A DNA stretch of 64,000 nucleotides, from contig CAXMMQ010000009.1 of assembly GCA_963693035.2 (NCBI GenBank), positions 293,684 to 357,683 on the forward strand, read 5' to 3'. The notes under the pieces are model-generated. The model did no database searches. It saw only the letters and a list, made by a program, of their open reading frames with translations, and was not told the origin of the DNA. This document shows positions 28,044-37,900 of this stretch, piece after piece; position 1 is the first letter of the stretch, and every line of letters starts with the position of its first letter. The position numbers were made by a program, and so were the translations under genes. Source of the stretch: Lichenicoccus sp963693035. Its GTDB lineage: Bacteria; Pseudomonadota; Alphaproteobacteria; Acetobacterales; Acetobacteraceae.

Positions 28044-29299
28044 TCGACGACATCCGCGAGACCGTTCCGGCAGCGCCCCGGCTCGACCGCAGCGACGAGC
28101 GGGTCCGGCACGCGACGGGCCTCGGCGGCACACTGCGCGCCTTTGCCGACAGCGTGCGCTCGGGCGAGCTCGGCGCGCTGCCGGTGGTGGTCGGGCTTGC
28201 GATCATCTGGACGGTGTTCGAGAGCCTGAACCCGGTCTTCCTGTCCAGCAACAACCTGGTCAATCTGATCTTCGACAGCTCCACCGTCGGCGTCATCTCG
28301 CTCGGCATCGTCTGCATCCTGATGGTTGGCGAGATCGACCTGTCGGTCGGCTCGGTGAGCGGGTTCGCCTCCGCCCTGGTCGGCGTGCTGTGGGTCAACA
28401 TGGGCTGGCCGGTCTGGCTCGCGGTGCTGGCGGCGATGGTGGCCGGCGGCGTGATCGGCGCGCTGTATTCGCTGCTGTTCAACCGGTTCGGCATGCCCAG
28501 CTTCGTCTCGACGCTGGCCGGCCTGCTCGCCATCCTGGGCCTGCAGCTCTACATCCTCGGCCAGAGCGGCTCGATCAACCTGCCGTACGGCTCCGGCATG
28601 GTGAATTTCGGCCAGTCGCTGTTCATGCCGCATAGCCTGGCCTACCTGGTCGCGGCGCTGGCCGGACTTGCCACCTTCCTCACCGGCTACAGGACGGCGG
28701 CGCGCCGGCAGGCCGCCGGCCTGTCGCCGCAATCGCTCAACGGGATGCTGGTCCGGGCGGTGGTAATCACCGTGGTGCTCGAGCTGGTCGCCTGGTACCT
28801 GAACCAGGATCGCGGCGTGCCGTGGATGGCCGGCCTGTTCGTGGGGCTGGTGGTCGCGCTGAACTATGCGCTGACCCGCACGCTCTGGGGGCGCTGGATC
28901 ACCGCGGTCGGCGGCAACCGCGAGGCGGCGCGTCGCGCCGGCATCAACGTGCGGCTGATCTATACGAGCGCCTTCGTGCTCTGCTCGGTGCTGGCCTCGA
29001 TCGGCGGCGTGCTGTCCTCGGCGCGGCTCGCGTCCGCCAGCCAGCAGGCCGGCACCGGCGACGTCAACCTCAACGCCATCGCCGCCGCAGTAATCGGCGG
29101 CACCTCGCTGTTCGGCGGCCGTGGCAGCGCCTACTCGGCACTGCTCGGCATCATCGTGATCGAATCGATCGCCAGCGGCCTGACGCTGCTCGATCTGTCG
29201 TCGTCGCTGCGCTACATGATCACCGGCGGCGTGCTCGCGGTGGCCGTGATCGTGGACAGCCTCGCACGGCGCTCGCGGGTTTCGCACGGGCGCGCCTGA
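28040..29299 (+). CDS. Sugar ABC transporter permease (XylH-like)
   Basis: The 419-residue protein has about ten membrane spans and the CUT2 permease landmarks. IVCILMVGEIDLSVGSVSGF and the region GGNREAARRAGINV form the loop that contacts the ATPase, and IAAAVIGGTSLFGGRGSAY lies near the C-terminus. The GTG start at 28040 overlaps the ATPase stop by four bases. The length, with an extra central segment, suits XylH rather than the shorter RbsC. It completes a three-gene importer. Confidence 0.92.
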   Translation: MIDDIRETVPAAPRLDRSDERVRHATGLGGTLRAFADSVRSGELGALPVVVGLAIIWTVFESLNPVFLSSNNLVNLIFDSSTVGVISLGIVCILMVGEIDLSVGSVSGFASALVGVLWVNMGWPVWLAVLAAMVAGGVIGALYSLLFNRFGMPSFVSTLAGLLAILGLQLYILGQSGSINLPYGSGMVNFGQSLFMPHSLAYLVAALAGLATFLTGYRTAARRQAAGLSPQSLNGMLVRAVVITVVLELVAWYLNQDRGVPWMAGLFVGLVVALNYALTRTLWGRWITAVGGNREAARRAGINVRLIYTSAFVLCSVLASIGGVLSSARLASASQQAGTGDVNLNAIAAAVIGGTSLFGGRGSAYSALLGIIVIESIASGLTLLDLSSSLRYMITGGVLAVAVIVDSLARRSRVSHGRA

Positions 29300-29304
29300 G
29301 ACCT

Positions 29305-30690
29305 CTACCGCGCCGGATCGGTTCCATACCACCGATCCCGCGTGCGCTTGTAGTGCGCCTCCGGGTCATAAAGCGGCACCGGAAGCGCCAGGGCGGCGGC
29401 GCTGAGGCCGCCGGTCACTGCGAGCAGATCCAGGCATGCGACATAGCGGTCGCGCAGTGCGCTGACCAGGTTGACCCGGGCGGTGAGCAGCTCCTGCTGC
29501 GCGTTCAGCACCTCGATCACGGTGCGCGCACCGACCGATTGCTGGCGCGCGATGCCGCGCTCGGCCACCACATTGGCCGCGATCGAGACCTGCTGCTGCG
29601 CCACCTGCCGCTTGGTTGCCGCGAGCAGGTCGATCGCGGTCATCGCCTGCTGGCGGGTCATGCGCAGGATCGTCTCGACCTGCAGACCACTGCGCAAGGC
29701 GGCTTCCTTGGCGCGCCTTGTGTCGGCGGAGACCGCGCCGCCCTGGTATAGCGGCACCGTCAGTTCCAGCAGGCTCTCGGCGATGTTGTCGCGCTGGTGG
29801 AACTGCTGCACGTCGATCTCCCGGAAGCGCTCGCCCTCGACGACGATCGAAAGCTTCGGCAGCAGCCCGGCGCGCACGATGTCGATGCCGGCCTGGCTCG
29901 CCTGCAGCGCCAGCCGCGCCTCGGCGACATCGAAGTTCGCCGTCGCCGCCAGGTCAAGAATGCGCGGGGGCCCGTCCGATACCGCCGGCAGCGCCACCGG
30001 GATGGTCAGCAGCCCGGGCGCATGGCCGACCTGCTGCTCGAACACCGCGCGCGAATGTCCAAGCTCGCCTTCCACCTTTGCGGTGGCCGAACGCTGGTCC
30101 GCGAGCCGGGCGCGGCCCTGCGCGACATCGGCCCCGGTGGCTGCCCCGGCGGCGGCGGCGAGCTCGCTCGCGTGCAGCGACCGTTCCAGCACGCTGTCCT
30201 GGTGCCGGTTGAGGTCGACGATCACCTCGTCGCGCGCGACATCGAGATAGGCGGTGGCGGCGGCGAGCAGGACCTCGCTCTCGCTGGCCTGCAGGGCGGC
30301 CCGCTGCGCACGCACCAGCGCCTCCGATTGCGCCACCTGCGCCCGCACCTGGCCGCCGGTATAGAGCGGCTGGGTGATTGAGCCGACCGCCGCCTGCGGC
30401 AGCCGGCGCTCCGGGTCGTGCTGGGTGTCGATGTTGTCGAACTGCGCAGACGCGCCGGCCGCGGCCGTGATGGCGACCTGCGGACGCCAGCCGGACAGCG
30501 CGCGCGGCACGCCCTCGTCGATCTCGCGCAGCCGCTGGCGCTCGGTGGCGAGCTGCGGATTGGTGAGATAGGCCTCGGCCAGCGCATCGGCAAACGGTGC
30601 ATCGAGCGGCGTCGCCCTGGCCGGCGCCGAAGCGGCCAGGGCACCGGCCGCCATCAATGCCAGCCCGCGGCGCCTGCCTTTGGCGCTCAT
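29305..30690 (-). CDS. TolC-family outer-membrane efflux protein
   Basis: The 461-residue product starts at ATG 30690, overlapping the MFS stop by four bases, and has a signal peptide ending APARA. Two TolC-type repeats are visible: QPLYTGGQVRAQVAQSEALV and later VPLYQGGAVSADTRRAKEAA, each with long helical coiled-coil regions. ARQQSVGARTVIEVLNAQQE is the family hallmark. It is the outer-membrane exit duct for the pump and adaptors encoded just upstream. Confidence 0.92.
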   Translation of the reverse strand: MSAKGRRRGLALMAAGALAASAPARATPLDAPFADALAEAYLTNPQLATERQRLREIDEGVPRALSGWRPQVAITAAAGASAQFDNIDTQHDPERRLPQAAVGSITQPLYTGGQVRAQVAQSEALVRAQRAALQASESEVLLAAATAYLDVARDEVIVDLNRHQDSVLERSLHASELAAAAGAATGADVAQGRARLADQRSATAKVEGELGHSRAVFEQQVGHAPGLLTIPVALPAVSDGPPRILDLAATANFDVAEARLALQASQAGIDIVRAGLLPKLSIVVEGERFREIDVQQFHQRDNIAESLLELTVPLYQGGAVSADTRRAKEAALRSGLQVETILRMTRQQAMTAIDLLAATKRQVAQQQVSIAANVVAERGIARQQSVGARTVIEVLNAQQELLTARVNLVSALRDRYVACLDLLAVTGGLSAAALALPVPLYDPEAHYKRTRDRWYGTDPAR

Positions 30691-32231
30691 GCCGGTTTCC
30701 GGCCGATCCGGATCTCGGCGATCGCCAGCGAGATCAGCAGGCCGATGGTCGCGATCGTGCCGAGCATGCCAAAGGCATCCGCGGTCGCCATCACGGTGGA
30801 CTGCGCGCGGGCGTGCGCCGCCAGCGTGGCCGGGGCGCCCCCGGTCAGGGTGGACTGCGCGCCACGAACCAGGTGATCGGCCAGCGTTGCCGAATGCACC
30901 CGCTCGCGCACCGTCAGCACCGCCCCGACGATGGCGCCGCCAATGGTGCCGGCGATGGTGCGCACGATGTTGAACAGGGTGGCGCCTGCCAGCGCGTCCT
31001 GCGGCTGCAGGGTCGAGGTGGCGGTCAGCAGCAGTCCCACCATGATCAGCGGCTGTCCGCAGGCAACGGTGATCGAGGACGGCAACAAGTCCGTGACCGC
31101 CCAGTCGCTGTCGATGAAGGTGGCGAGCCGGCAGCCCAGCGCCACCAGGGCGAGCCCGAACGCCAGCACCACGCGCGTGTCGATCCGGCGCATCAGGAAC
31201 GGCGTCGAGGCGCACACCGCGAGCTGCACCAGGGCGGCCCAGAGCAGGATCTCGCCGACCTGCAACTGCCGGTAGCCGCGCACCTGCACGCCATACTGCG
31301 CCACCACGTTCGACGTCACCAGCAGCGAGAAGCTGAACGGGATGATCAGCAGCAACCCGCAGGCGAGGTTGCGCCGCAGCAGCAGGCGCAGGTGGATCAG
31401 CGGTTTCTCGATGCTGAGCTCCCAGACCACGAAGGCCGCCAGCAGCAGCGCGGAGGCGACGAACAGCGCCATGATCAGCGAGCTGTCGAACCAGTCGAGC
31501 CGCTGGCCGAGATCCAGCGCCGTGGTCAGCGTCGAGGCGCACACCGCCAGCAGCAGCATGCCAGGATAGTCCGCATCGGCGAGCGCCTCGAGCTTCAGCG
31601 GCTCGATCGGCAGCCCGACCAGCACCAGCACCAGGGCGATCGGCGAGATCAGCAGGTCGAGATAATAGACCGGCTGCCAGCCGAGCGTGTCGGTGACGAT
31701 GCCGGACAGGGTTTCCGAGAGTAGCGGCGTCGCGGTGGTGACCAGCGCGTAGAAGGCGAACCCGACCACGCGCTGGTGCAGCGGAGTGAAGCGCAGCACG
31801 GTGCCGAGCAGCAGCGGGATCAGCGCGCCGCCGCCCAGCCCCTGCAGGAAGCGCAGCGCGATCAGGCCGCGATAGTCGCCCGCACCCGGGCAGGCGGCGC
31901 TGGCGACGGTCAGCAGCGCGATGGAAAAGGCCACGGCGCGGCGCGGCGAGATGATACTGGCGAGCCACGGGGCGAGCGGCACCACCGCGATCTCCGCAAC
32001 GTTGTAGGCGTTCGCCACCCACGCCGCCTCGTCCGGGCCGACGCCGAAGCCGCCGGTGAGATCGGCCAGCGCGAAGCTGGTGAGCCGGGTGGCGAGGTAG
32101 GAGGCGAAGGCGGCGAGCACGGTGCCCGACAATCCGAGCAGGACCGTCCAGGTCAGTGGCGGCGCCCCGGCTGGTGGCTTGCCGTCTGGCCCGGGAAGCA
32201 GCGGCCGCGGTGCAAGAAGGGCGAGGATCAT
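30687..32231 (-). CDS. DHA2-family MFS drug efflux transporter (EmrB-like)
   Basis: The 514-residue protein has about 14 hydrophobic spans. The DHA2 features include DEAAWVANAYNVAEIAVVP in TM2, LRFLQGLGGGALIPLLLG as the motif-B/C region, and a long final loop before the last span. It is the inner-membrane proton-driven pump of a tripartite EmrAB-TolC-like system. Start and stop both overlap their neighbours by four bases (ATGA), so the operon is tightly coupled. The drug substrates are not deducible. Confidence 0.92.
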   Translation of the reverse strand: MILALLAPRPLLPGPDGKPPAGAPPLTWTVLLGLSGTVLAAFASYLATRLTSFALADLTGGFGVGPDEAAWVANAYNVAEIAVVPLAPWLASIISPRRAVAFSIALLTVASAACPGAGDYRGLIALRFLQGLGGGALIPLLLGTVLRFTPLHQRVVGFAFYALVTTATPLLSETLSGIVTDTLGWQPVYYLDLLISPIALVLVLVGLPIEPLKLEALADADYPGMLLLAVCASTLTTALDLGQRLDWFDSSLIMALFVASALLLAAFVVWELSIEKPLIHLRLLLRRNLACGLLLIIPFSFSLLVTSNVVAQYGVQVRGYRQLQVGEILLWAALVQLAVCASTPFLMRRIDTRVVLAFGLALVALGCRLATFIDSDWAVTDLLPSSITVACGQPLIMVGLLLTATSTLQPQDALAGATLFNIVRTIAGTIGGAIVGAVLTVRERVHSATLADHLVRGAQSTLTGGAPATLAAHARAQSTVMATADAFGMLGTIATIGLLISLAIAEIRIGRKPA

Positions 32232-33283
32232 GGCGTCCGGGATCCCGAAATCGTGCCCGTCAGGATGCGCACCTCGGCGGACAGGCCCGGACGCAGCCGG
32301 CCGAGCAGGTCCGGGCGCGGGTCGAGCACGATCTTCACCGGCACCCGCTGCACCACCTTGGTGAAGTTGCCGGTGGCGCGGTCCGGCGCCAGGGTGGAGG
32401 CCACTGCCTGGGTCGCCGGCTCGAAGCTGCCGACATGGCCGTCGAGGCGTATCCCGGGCAGGGCGTCCACCAGCACCCGGGCGCGCTGCCCGACCCTGAT
32501 CCGGGCGAGCTGGACCTCGCGGTAGTTCGCCACCACCCAGACATCGCGCACCGGGACCACGGTGATGAGCACGCGCCCGGGCGAGACGTACTCGCCGAGC
32601 CGCGCCAGCCGGCTGCTCACCACGCCGTCGAACGGGGCGGTGATGCGGGTATAGCCGAGCTGCACCTGGGCCAACTGCAGCGCCGCGCGTTGCGCCGCGA
32701 GATCCGCCTCGCTGCCCTGCAGCCGTGCCTGCAGCGTGCCGACCGCCGCCTGCGCCGCGGCCAGGGCGCGGCGGTCGCCCTCGACGGTGGCCGCCTGCCG
32801 CCGCTCGGCCGCGACCGCATCCTCCCAGTCCCGGGCCAGGAAGCTCTCGGTGTGCAGCAGCCGGCTCTGCCGGACGCGCTCCAGCCTGGCGCGCTCCAGC
32901 TCGGCCTCGCCGCCCGCGATGACCGCCATGTCCGCCGCGATCCGGGCCTGCTGCAGGGCGAGTGCGGCACGGGCCTCGCCGATGCCGGCGGAGGCGGTCG
33001 CGACCTCGGCCGCCGCGCGCTCGGTCCTGGCCCTGGTATCGCTGTCGTCGATGGCGAACAGCAGTTCGCCGGCATGCACCTGCGCATAGTCGTGCACCGG
33101 CACCGCGACGAGATAACCGGTGGCACGGCTGGCCAGCGTGGTCGGGTCGCCCTGCAGGGCGGCGTCGTTGGTCCAGCGGCCGCCGACCGGGGCCAGCAGG
33201 ACGTTCCAGTCGATCAGGAACGCCGAGGCGGCCAGCACGATCAGCACCGCGACCACGGCGTGCGAGACCATGTCCTTTTTCAT
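32228..33283 (-). CDS. HlyD-family periplasmic adaptor (EmrA-like), second in operon
   Basis: The 351-residue adaptor has a cytoplasmic start MKKDMVSHAV, one membrane span (VVAVLIVLAASAFLI), a lipoyl half (VPVHDYAQVHAGELLFAIDD), a coiled-coil hairpin and the second lipoyl half (ITAPFDGVVSSRLARLGEYV). It ends with a beta-barrel segment containing NFTKVVQRVPVKI. It links the MFS pump to TolC. Thirteen bases separate it from the first adaptor gene upstream. Confidence 0.92.
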   Translation of the reverse strand: MKKDMVSHAVVAVLIVLAASAFLIDWNVLLAPVGGRWTNDAALQGDPTTLASRATGYLVAVPVHDYAQVHAGELLFAIDDSDTRARTERAAAEVATASAGIGEARAALALQQARIAADMAVIAGGEAELERARLERVRQSRLLHTESFLARDWEDAVAAERRQAATVEGDRRALAAAQAAVGTLQARLQGSEADLAAQRAALQLAQVQLGYTRITAPFDGVVSSRLARLGEYVSPGRVLITVVPVRDVWVVANYREVQLARIRVGQRARVLVDALPGIRLDGHVGSFEPATQAVASTLAPDRATGNFTKVVQRVPVKIVLDPRPDLLGRLRPGLSAEVRILTGTISGSRTP

Positions 33284-33296
33284 GGGCGCCCCGCTG

Positions 33297-34403
33297 TCAT
33301 GGGCGTTCCGGCGAGCGGTCTTCCGGCGCCCCGCGGGTGAACACGGTTGCCGTCACCGACATGCCCGGCCGCACCAGGCCGCGCAGGCTGCTGCCGTTCC
33401 AGACGATGGCGATGCGCACCGGCACACGCTGCACCACCTTGGTGAAGTTCCCGGTGGTGTTGTCGGCCGGGATCGCGCTGAGCGCCGAGCCGGTGGTCGG
33501 AGACAGCCCGGTGACGCGGCCCTCGAGCGGCCGGCGTGGAAACGCATCCAGCACCAGCCGCGCGCGCTGGCCGACGCGTATGTGCGGGATCTGCCGCTCG
33601 GTGAAGTTGGCGTCCACCCAGACGCCGTCGAGCGGCGTGAGCACCACCAGCCTGCTGCCGGGTCCGAGCAGGTCGCCCTCGCGCACCAGCCTCGGACCGA
33701 GCGTGCCGGCGACCGGGGCCTTGAGCCTGGTCCAGCCGAGGGTGATGCGGGCGAGGCGCAGGTCGGCTTGGCGTGCCTGCACGATTGCCGCCTGCTCGTC
33801 GCGCTGCGCCGCCAGCCCGTCGGCCTGGCGCCGGGTCACGTCGGTCAGCGCATGCGCGGCGCTGCTGTCGGCGTCGTAGCGGCGCTCGTCGGCGCGCGCC
33901 TGGTCGAGGGCGCGCTTCTGCCCGAGATCGGTGTGCAGCAGCAGCATCTGGCGCTTCAGCTCGGGGGAGGCGCGGCCGGCATCGGCGGAGGCAGCGACCT
34001 CGCCGGAGTGGGCCTGCGCGGTCTGTTCGGCCAGTTGCCGCAACTGGGCGTCGAGAGCGGCAAGCGTCGCCTCGGCCGCATCCAGCCGGGCGGCGGCCTG
34101 CGCGGCCTGGGCGCGGTAGTCGTCGTCCTCGATCGCCGCCACCATTTGTCCGGCCTGGACGACCTGGTTGTCGACGACCGGAAACTGCCGCAGGTAGCCG
34201 GCGATGCGCGCGGACAGCGGCGTGGTGTCGCCGCCGACATAGGCGTTGGCGGTCTGCGGATCGTGCGCGCCGGTCTGCGGGTTGTCGAACGACAGCACCA
34301 GGATGGCGATGGCGACCAGCAGGCAGATGGCCATGCCGAGGCCGACCGGCCTGAGCCATCGCGTCGGCACCCCCCGGACCGCAACTGCCACATCCATCCG
34401 CAA
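33297..34403 (-). CDS. HlyD-family periplasmic adaptor, first gene of efflux operon
   Basis: The product is 368 residues (366 from the alternative ATG at 34397). It has the same architecture as the next gene: one membrane span (GLGMAICLLVAIAILVL), IAGYLRQFPVVDNQVVQAGQ, a coiled coil, LKAPVAGTLGPRLVREGDLL, and NFTKVVQRVPVRI. Two non-identical adaptors before one MFS pump is unusual; they may form mixed adaptor rings or serve different substrates. A palindrome sits directly before the start codons and is the likely operator. Confidence 0.9.
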   Translation of the reverse strand: MRMDVAVAVRGVPTRWLRPVGLGMAICLLVAIAILVLSFDNPQTGAHDPQTANAYVGGDTTPLSARIAGYLRQFPVVDNQVVQAGQMVAAIEDDDYRAQAAQAAARLDAAEATLAALDAQLRQLAEQTAQAHSGEVAASADAGRASPELKRQMLLLHTDLGQKRALDQARADERRYDADSSAAHALTDVTRRQADGLAAQRDEQAAIVQARQADLRLARITLGWTRLKAPVAGTLGPRLVREGDLLGPGSRLVVLTPLDGVWVDANFTERQIPHIRVGQRARLVLDAFPRRPLEGRVTGLSPTTGSALSAIPADNTTGNFTKVVQRVPVRIAIVWNGSSLRGLVRPGMSVTATVFTRGAPEDRSPERP

Positions 34404-34404
34404 A

Positions 34405-34420
34405 CGTTAAGTACGTAACG
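34405..34420 (-). promoter_or_regulatory. Palindromic operator candidate of the efflux operon
   Basis: CGTTA-AGTACG-TAACG is an inverted repeat placed one base upstream of ATG 34403 and seven before ATG 34397. TetR-type repressors of efflux operons bind sites of this sort. A site so close to the start codon implies a very short or leaderless transcript. No regulator gene is adjacent. A weak TTGCTG lies about 17 bases from TAACGT within this stretch. Confidence 0.42.
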
Positions 34421-34527
34421 ATCCGACAGCAAGCCGCTGCCCCGTGACGGATATTACGCCGAGCCGGTCGTGCTTGATGTCTGATCAGGCAGCTTCATCG
34501 TCTGGTTTCACCCCGGTGTGTCAGGCT

Positions 34528-34950
34528 TCAATCCGAATCCCTGAACGCGCGGTTGCGCTTGGTGCTGGCGCGGTGGCTCTTGGTTTCCAGTCGGCGCTGC
34601 CGCTCGCCGAATGACGGCCGGGTGGCACGGCGCGGGACCGGCGGCTGCGCCGCCTCGCGGATCAGGGCAAGCAGGCGTTCGACCGCCTCCTGGCGGTTGC
34701 GCTCCTGCGAGCGATATTGCCGGGCGGTGATGACGATGACGCCGTCGCGCGTCACCCGCTGCCCGGCCAGCGCCTGCAGCCGCGCCTTGACCGGGTTCGG
34801 CAGCGACAGGGTGGTGCGTGCGTCGAAGCGAAGCTGTGCCGCGGTCGCGACCTTGTTGACGTTCTGGCCGCCGGGGCCACCGGCCTGGATGAAGCTGATG
34901 CCGATCTCCGCCTCGTCGATCGACAGGCCCCTTGCGATGTCGATCCTCAT
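34528..34950 (-). CDS. arfB: Alternative ribosome-rescue factor ArfB (YaeJ-type peptidyl-tRNA hydrolase)
   Basis: The 140-residue protein has the release-factor catalytic motif in IQAGGPGGQNVNKVAT (GGQ at 27-29). Its basic C-terminal tail (FGERQRRLETKSHRASTKRN) is the part that ArfB inserts in the empty mRNA channel of stalled ribosomes. It releases peptides from non-stop complexes. The ATG overlaps the oxoprolinase stop (ATGA), so it is the second gene of that unit. Confidence 0.92.
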   Translation of the reverse strand: MRIDIARGLSIDEAEIGISFIQAGGPGGQNVNKVATAAQLRFDARTTLSLPNPVKARLQALAGQRVTRDGVIVITARQYRSQERNRQEAVERLLALIREAAQPPVPRRATRPSFGERQRRLETKSHRASTKRNRAFRDSD

Positions 34951-37900
34951 GCCGGCGCCCCGTAGCCGCCGCCGCCGGGGGTCTCGACGCAGAGCAGGTC
35001 GCCGGCGCCGAGCTCCATCTGCGCGATGCCGCCGATCGCCTCGATGGTGCCGTCGGCGCGCTCGATATGCTGGATTCCGGTCGCGCCGTCCGCGCCGCCG
35101 AGCAGGCCGAACGGGCCCTGCTCGCGGCGGGACGAGACCAGCACGGCGGTCATCGGCTGCAGGAAGCGCAGCCGCCGTACCACACCGTCGCCACCGCGCC
35201 TCGCACCCGCGCCACCTGATCCCTGTCTGATCGAGAACGCCTCGAGACGCACCGGAAACCGCCGCTCGAGCACCTCTGGATCGGTCATGCGGGTGTTGGT
35301 CATGTGGCTCTGCACCGCGCTCGCGCCGTCGAGATCCGGGCCGGCTCCGGTGCCGCCGCAGATCGTCTCGTAGTACTGCCGGGCGGCGTCGCCGAACAGC
35401 AGGTTGTTCATCGTGCCCTGGCTGCAGGCCATGCGCCCGAGTGCTGCGAACAGCGCCACGCAGGCTGCCTGCGAGACCTCGGTGTTGCCGGCCACCACTG
35501 CCGCCCCGGGTGCCGGCGACAGGAACGTGCCCGGCGGCACAACGATCGAAAGCGGCACCAGGCAGCCATCGTTGAGCGGGATATCGTCGCCGGCGAGGCA
35601 GCGGAACACGTACAGCACGACGGCGCGCACCACCGCGGGCGGCGCGTTGAAGTTGCCCGGATGCTGCGCCGAAGTGCCGGTGAAGTCGATCACCGCGCTG
35701 CGCTGCGCGCGGTCGATGCGCACCGCCACCCGCAGGCTGGCGCCGCCATCCATGCGATAGTCGAAGCGCCCGTCTTCGATGCGGTCGATCGCCCGGCGCA
35801 CGCTCTCCTCGGCGTTGGCCATCACGTCGCGCATCGCACGCAGCAGGGTGTCCCGGCCATGCTGGGCGACGGCCGCACGCAGCGCGCGCGCCGCATATTC
35901 GTTGGCGGCGACCTGGGCTGCGATGTCCGCGACATTCACGTCCGGACTGCGTGCCGGATACGGCCCGCTCGCCAGCAGCTCACGGAACTCCTGCTCGCGC
36001 AGCCTGTGGTCGCTGACCAGCAGGAAATCGTCGATCACCACGCCTTCCTCGTCGAGGCGGTGCGAAAAGGCCGGTGTCGAGCCGGGGGTGATGCCGCCGA
36101 TATCGGCATGGTGCCCGCGCGAGCCGACAAAGAAGACCGGCGGGCCGAGGGCATCGTCGAACACCGGCGTGATGACGGTGATGTCGGGAAGATGCGTGCC
36201 GCCATCGAAGGGATTGTTCAGCGCGATCGCATCGCCTGGGCGCAGGCTGGTCCCACGCCGACGCAGCACGGTGCGCACGCTCTCGCCCATGGCGCCCAGA
36301 TGCACCGGCACGTGCGGCGCATTGGCGACCAGCCGCCCGTCGACGTCGAACAGCGCCACCGAGAAATCCAGCCGCTCGCGTATGTTGACGCTCTGCGCGG
36401 TGTTCTGCAGCACGCTGCCGGCCTGCTGCGCGATCGTCATGAACAGGTTGTTGAACAGCGCGATGCGCAACGGGTCGGGGTCGTCGGGTGCGGGTCCTGC
36501 GGCGTCATCGTGCCGGCTGTCGGCGCGTGTCAGCACCAGGTCGCCGCGGCCGGTGATCGTGGCAACCCAGTCCGGCTCGATCACGGTCAGGGCGTTGGCC
36601 TCGCTCACCAGCGCCGGCCCCTCCACGACATCGCCGTCGCACAGGGTTGCGCGGTCGAACAGGCCGGCGTTCCACCACCGGCCGCCACTGCGGAACGAGA
36701 CGGGCTGCACCGGCTGCGGCGCGATGCCGGGGGCTCGCACCGGGGCTGCGACGAAGGGCGGCTCCGCGCCCGGCTCGGCCGCCTCGACGGCGACCGCATC
36801 CACGATGATCGCATCGGTCTGCGGCGCAAAGCCGAACCTGTCCCGGTGCTGCCGGCCGAAAGCGGCACGGATCTGCTGCATCGTCTCGAGCGCGACCACC
36901 AGCACCGCATCCGACCCAAAGCGGCGCAGGTGCAGGCGCCGGACGACGGCGGCGTCGAGAACACCCTGCTCGGCGAGCGCGGCCTGCGCCTGTCGTGCGA
37001 GATCGTCCGCGAGAGCCTGCAGGCCAGGCAGCGCCGCCTCGTCCAGCGCCTGTTCCACGGCCTGCTCGCGCAGCACCACGCGGGCCGCCAACGCCATGCC
37101 GAAGGCGGACAGCACGCCCGCCATCGGATGCACCAGCACCGTGCGCATGCCGAGCGCCTCCGCCACCAGGCAGGCATGCTGGCCACCGGCGCCGCCGAAG
37201 CAGTGCAGGGCGTAGCCGCGCGGGTCCTGGCCCCGGCGCACGGAGATCTCGCGGATCGCGTTCGCCATGTTGTCGACCGCGATGCGCAGGAACCCCTCCG
37301 CCAGCGCATGCGCATCGGGCGGCGTGTTGGTCGCGTCGGCCACCGCGCGCGCCAGGATATCGAAGCTTTCCCGCACCGCGCGGTCGTCGAGCGGGGCGCC
37401 GCCGTCAGGTCCGAACAGGCGGGGAAACTGCGAAGGCAGCAGGCGGCCGAGCAGCAGGTTGGCGTCGGTGACGGTCAGTGGGCCGCCGCGTCCGTAGCCG
37501 CACGGTCCGGGGTCGGCGCCGGCGCTGTTCGGCCCGACCCGCAGCCGGGTGCCGTCGAAGCGCAGGATCGAGCCGCCGCCGGCCGCGACCGTGTTGATCG
37601 CCAGCATCGGCACCCGCACCGGGATGCGCAGCCCGAGGCCGGCGATCCTTGTCTCGTAGCTGCGCTCGAAGCTGCCGTCGTACAGCGCGACATCGGTCGA
37701 GGTGCCGCCCATGTCGAAGCCGATGATGCGCGGCATCCCGGCGGCCTCCGCCGTGCGCGCGGCGCCGACGATGCCGCCGGCCGGCCCGGACAGGATCGCC
37801 TGGCAGCCGGTGAAGTGCGCTGCATCCGCGAGGCCGCCGCTCGACTGCATGAACAGCAGCCTAGTGCCGGGGAGGGCGGCTGCGAGCTGCGCGGTGTGCC

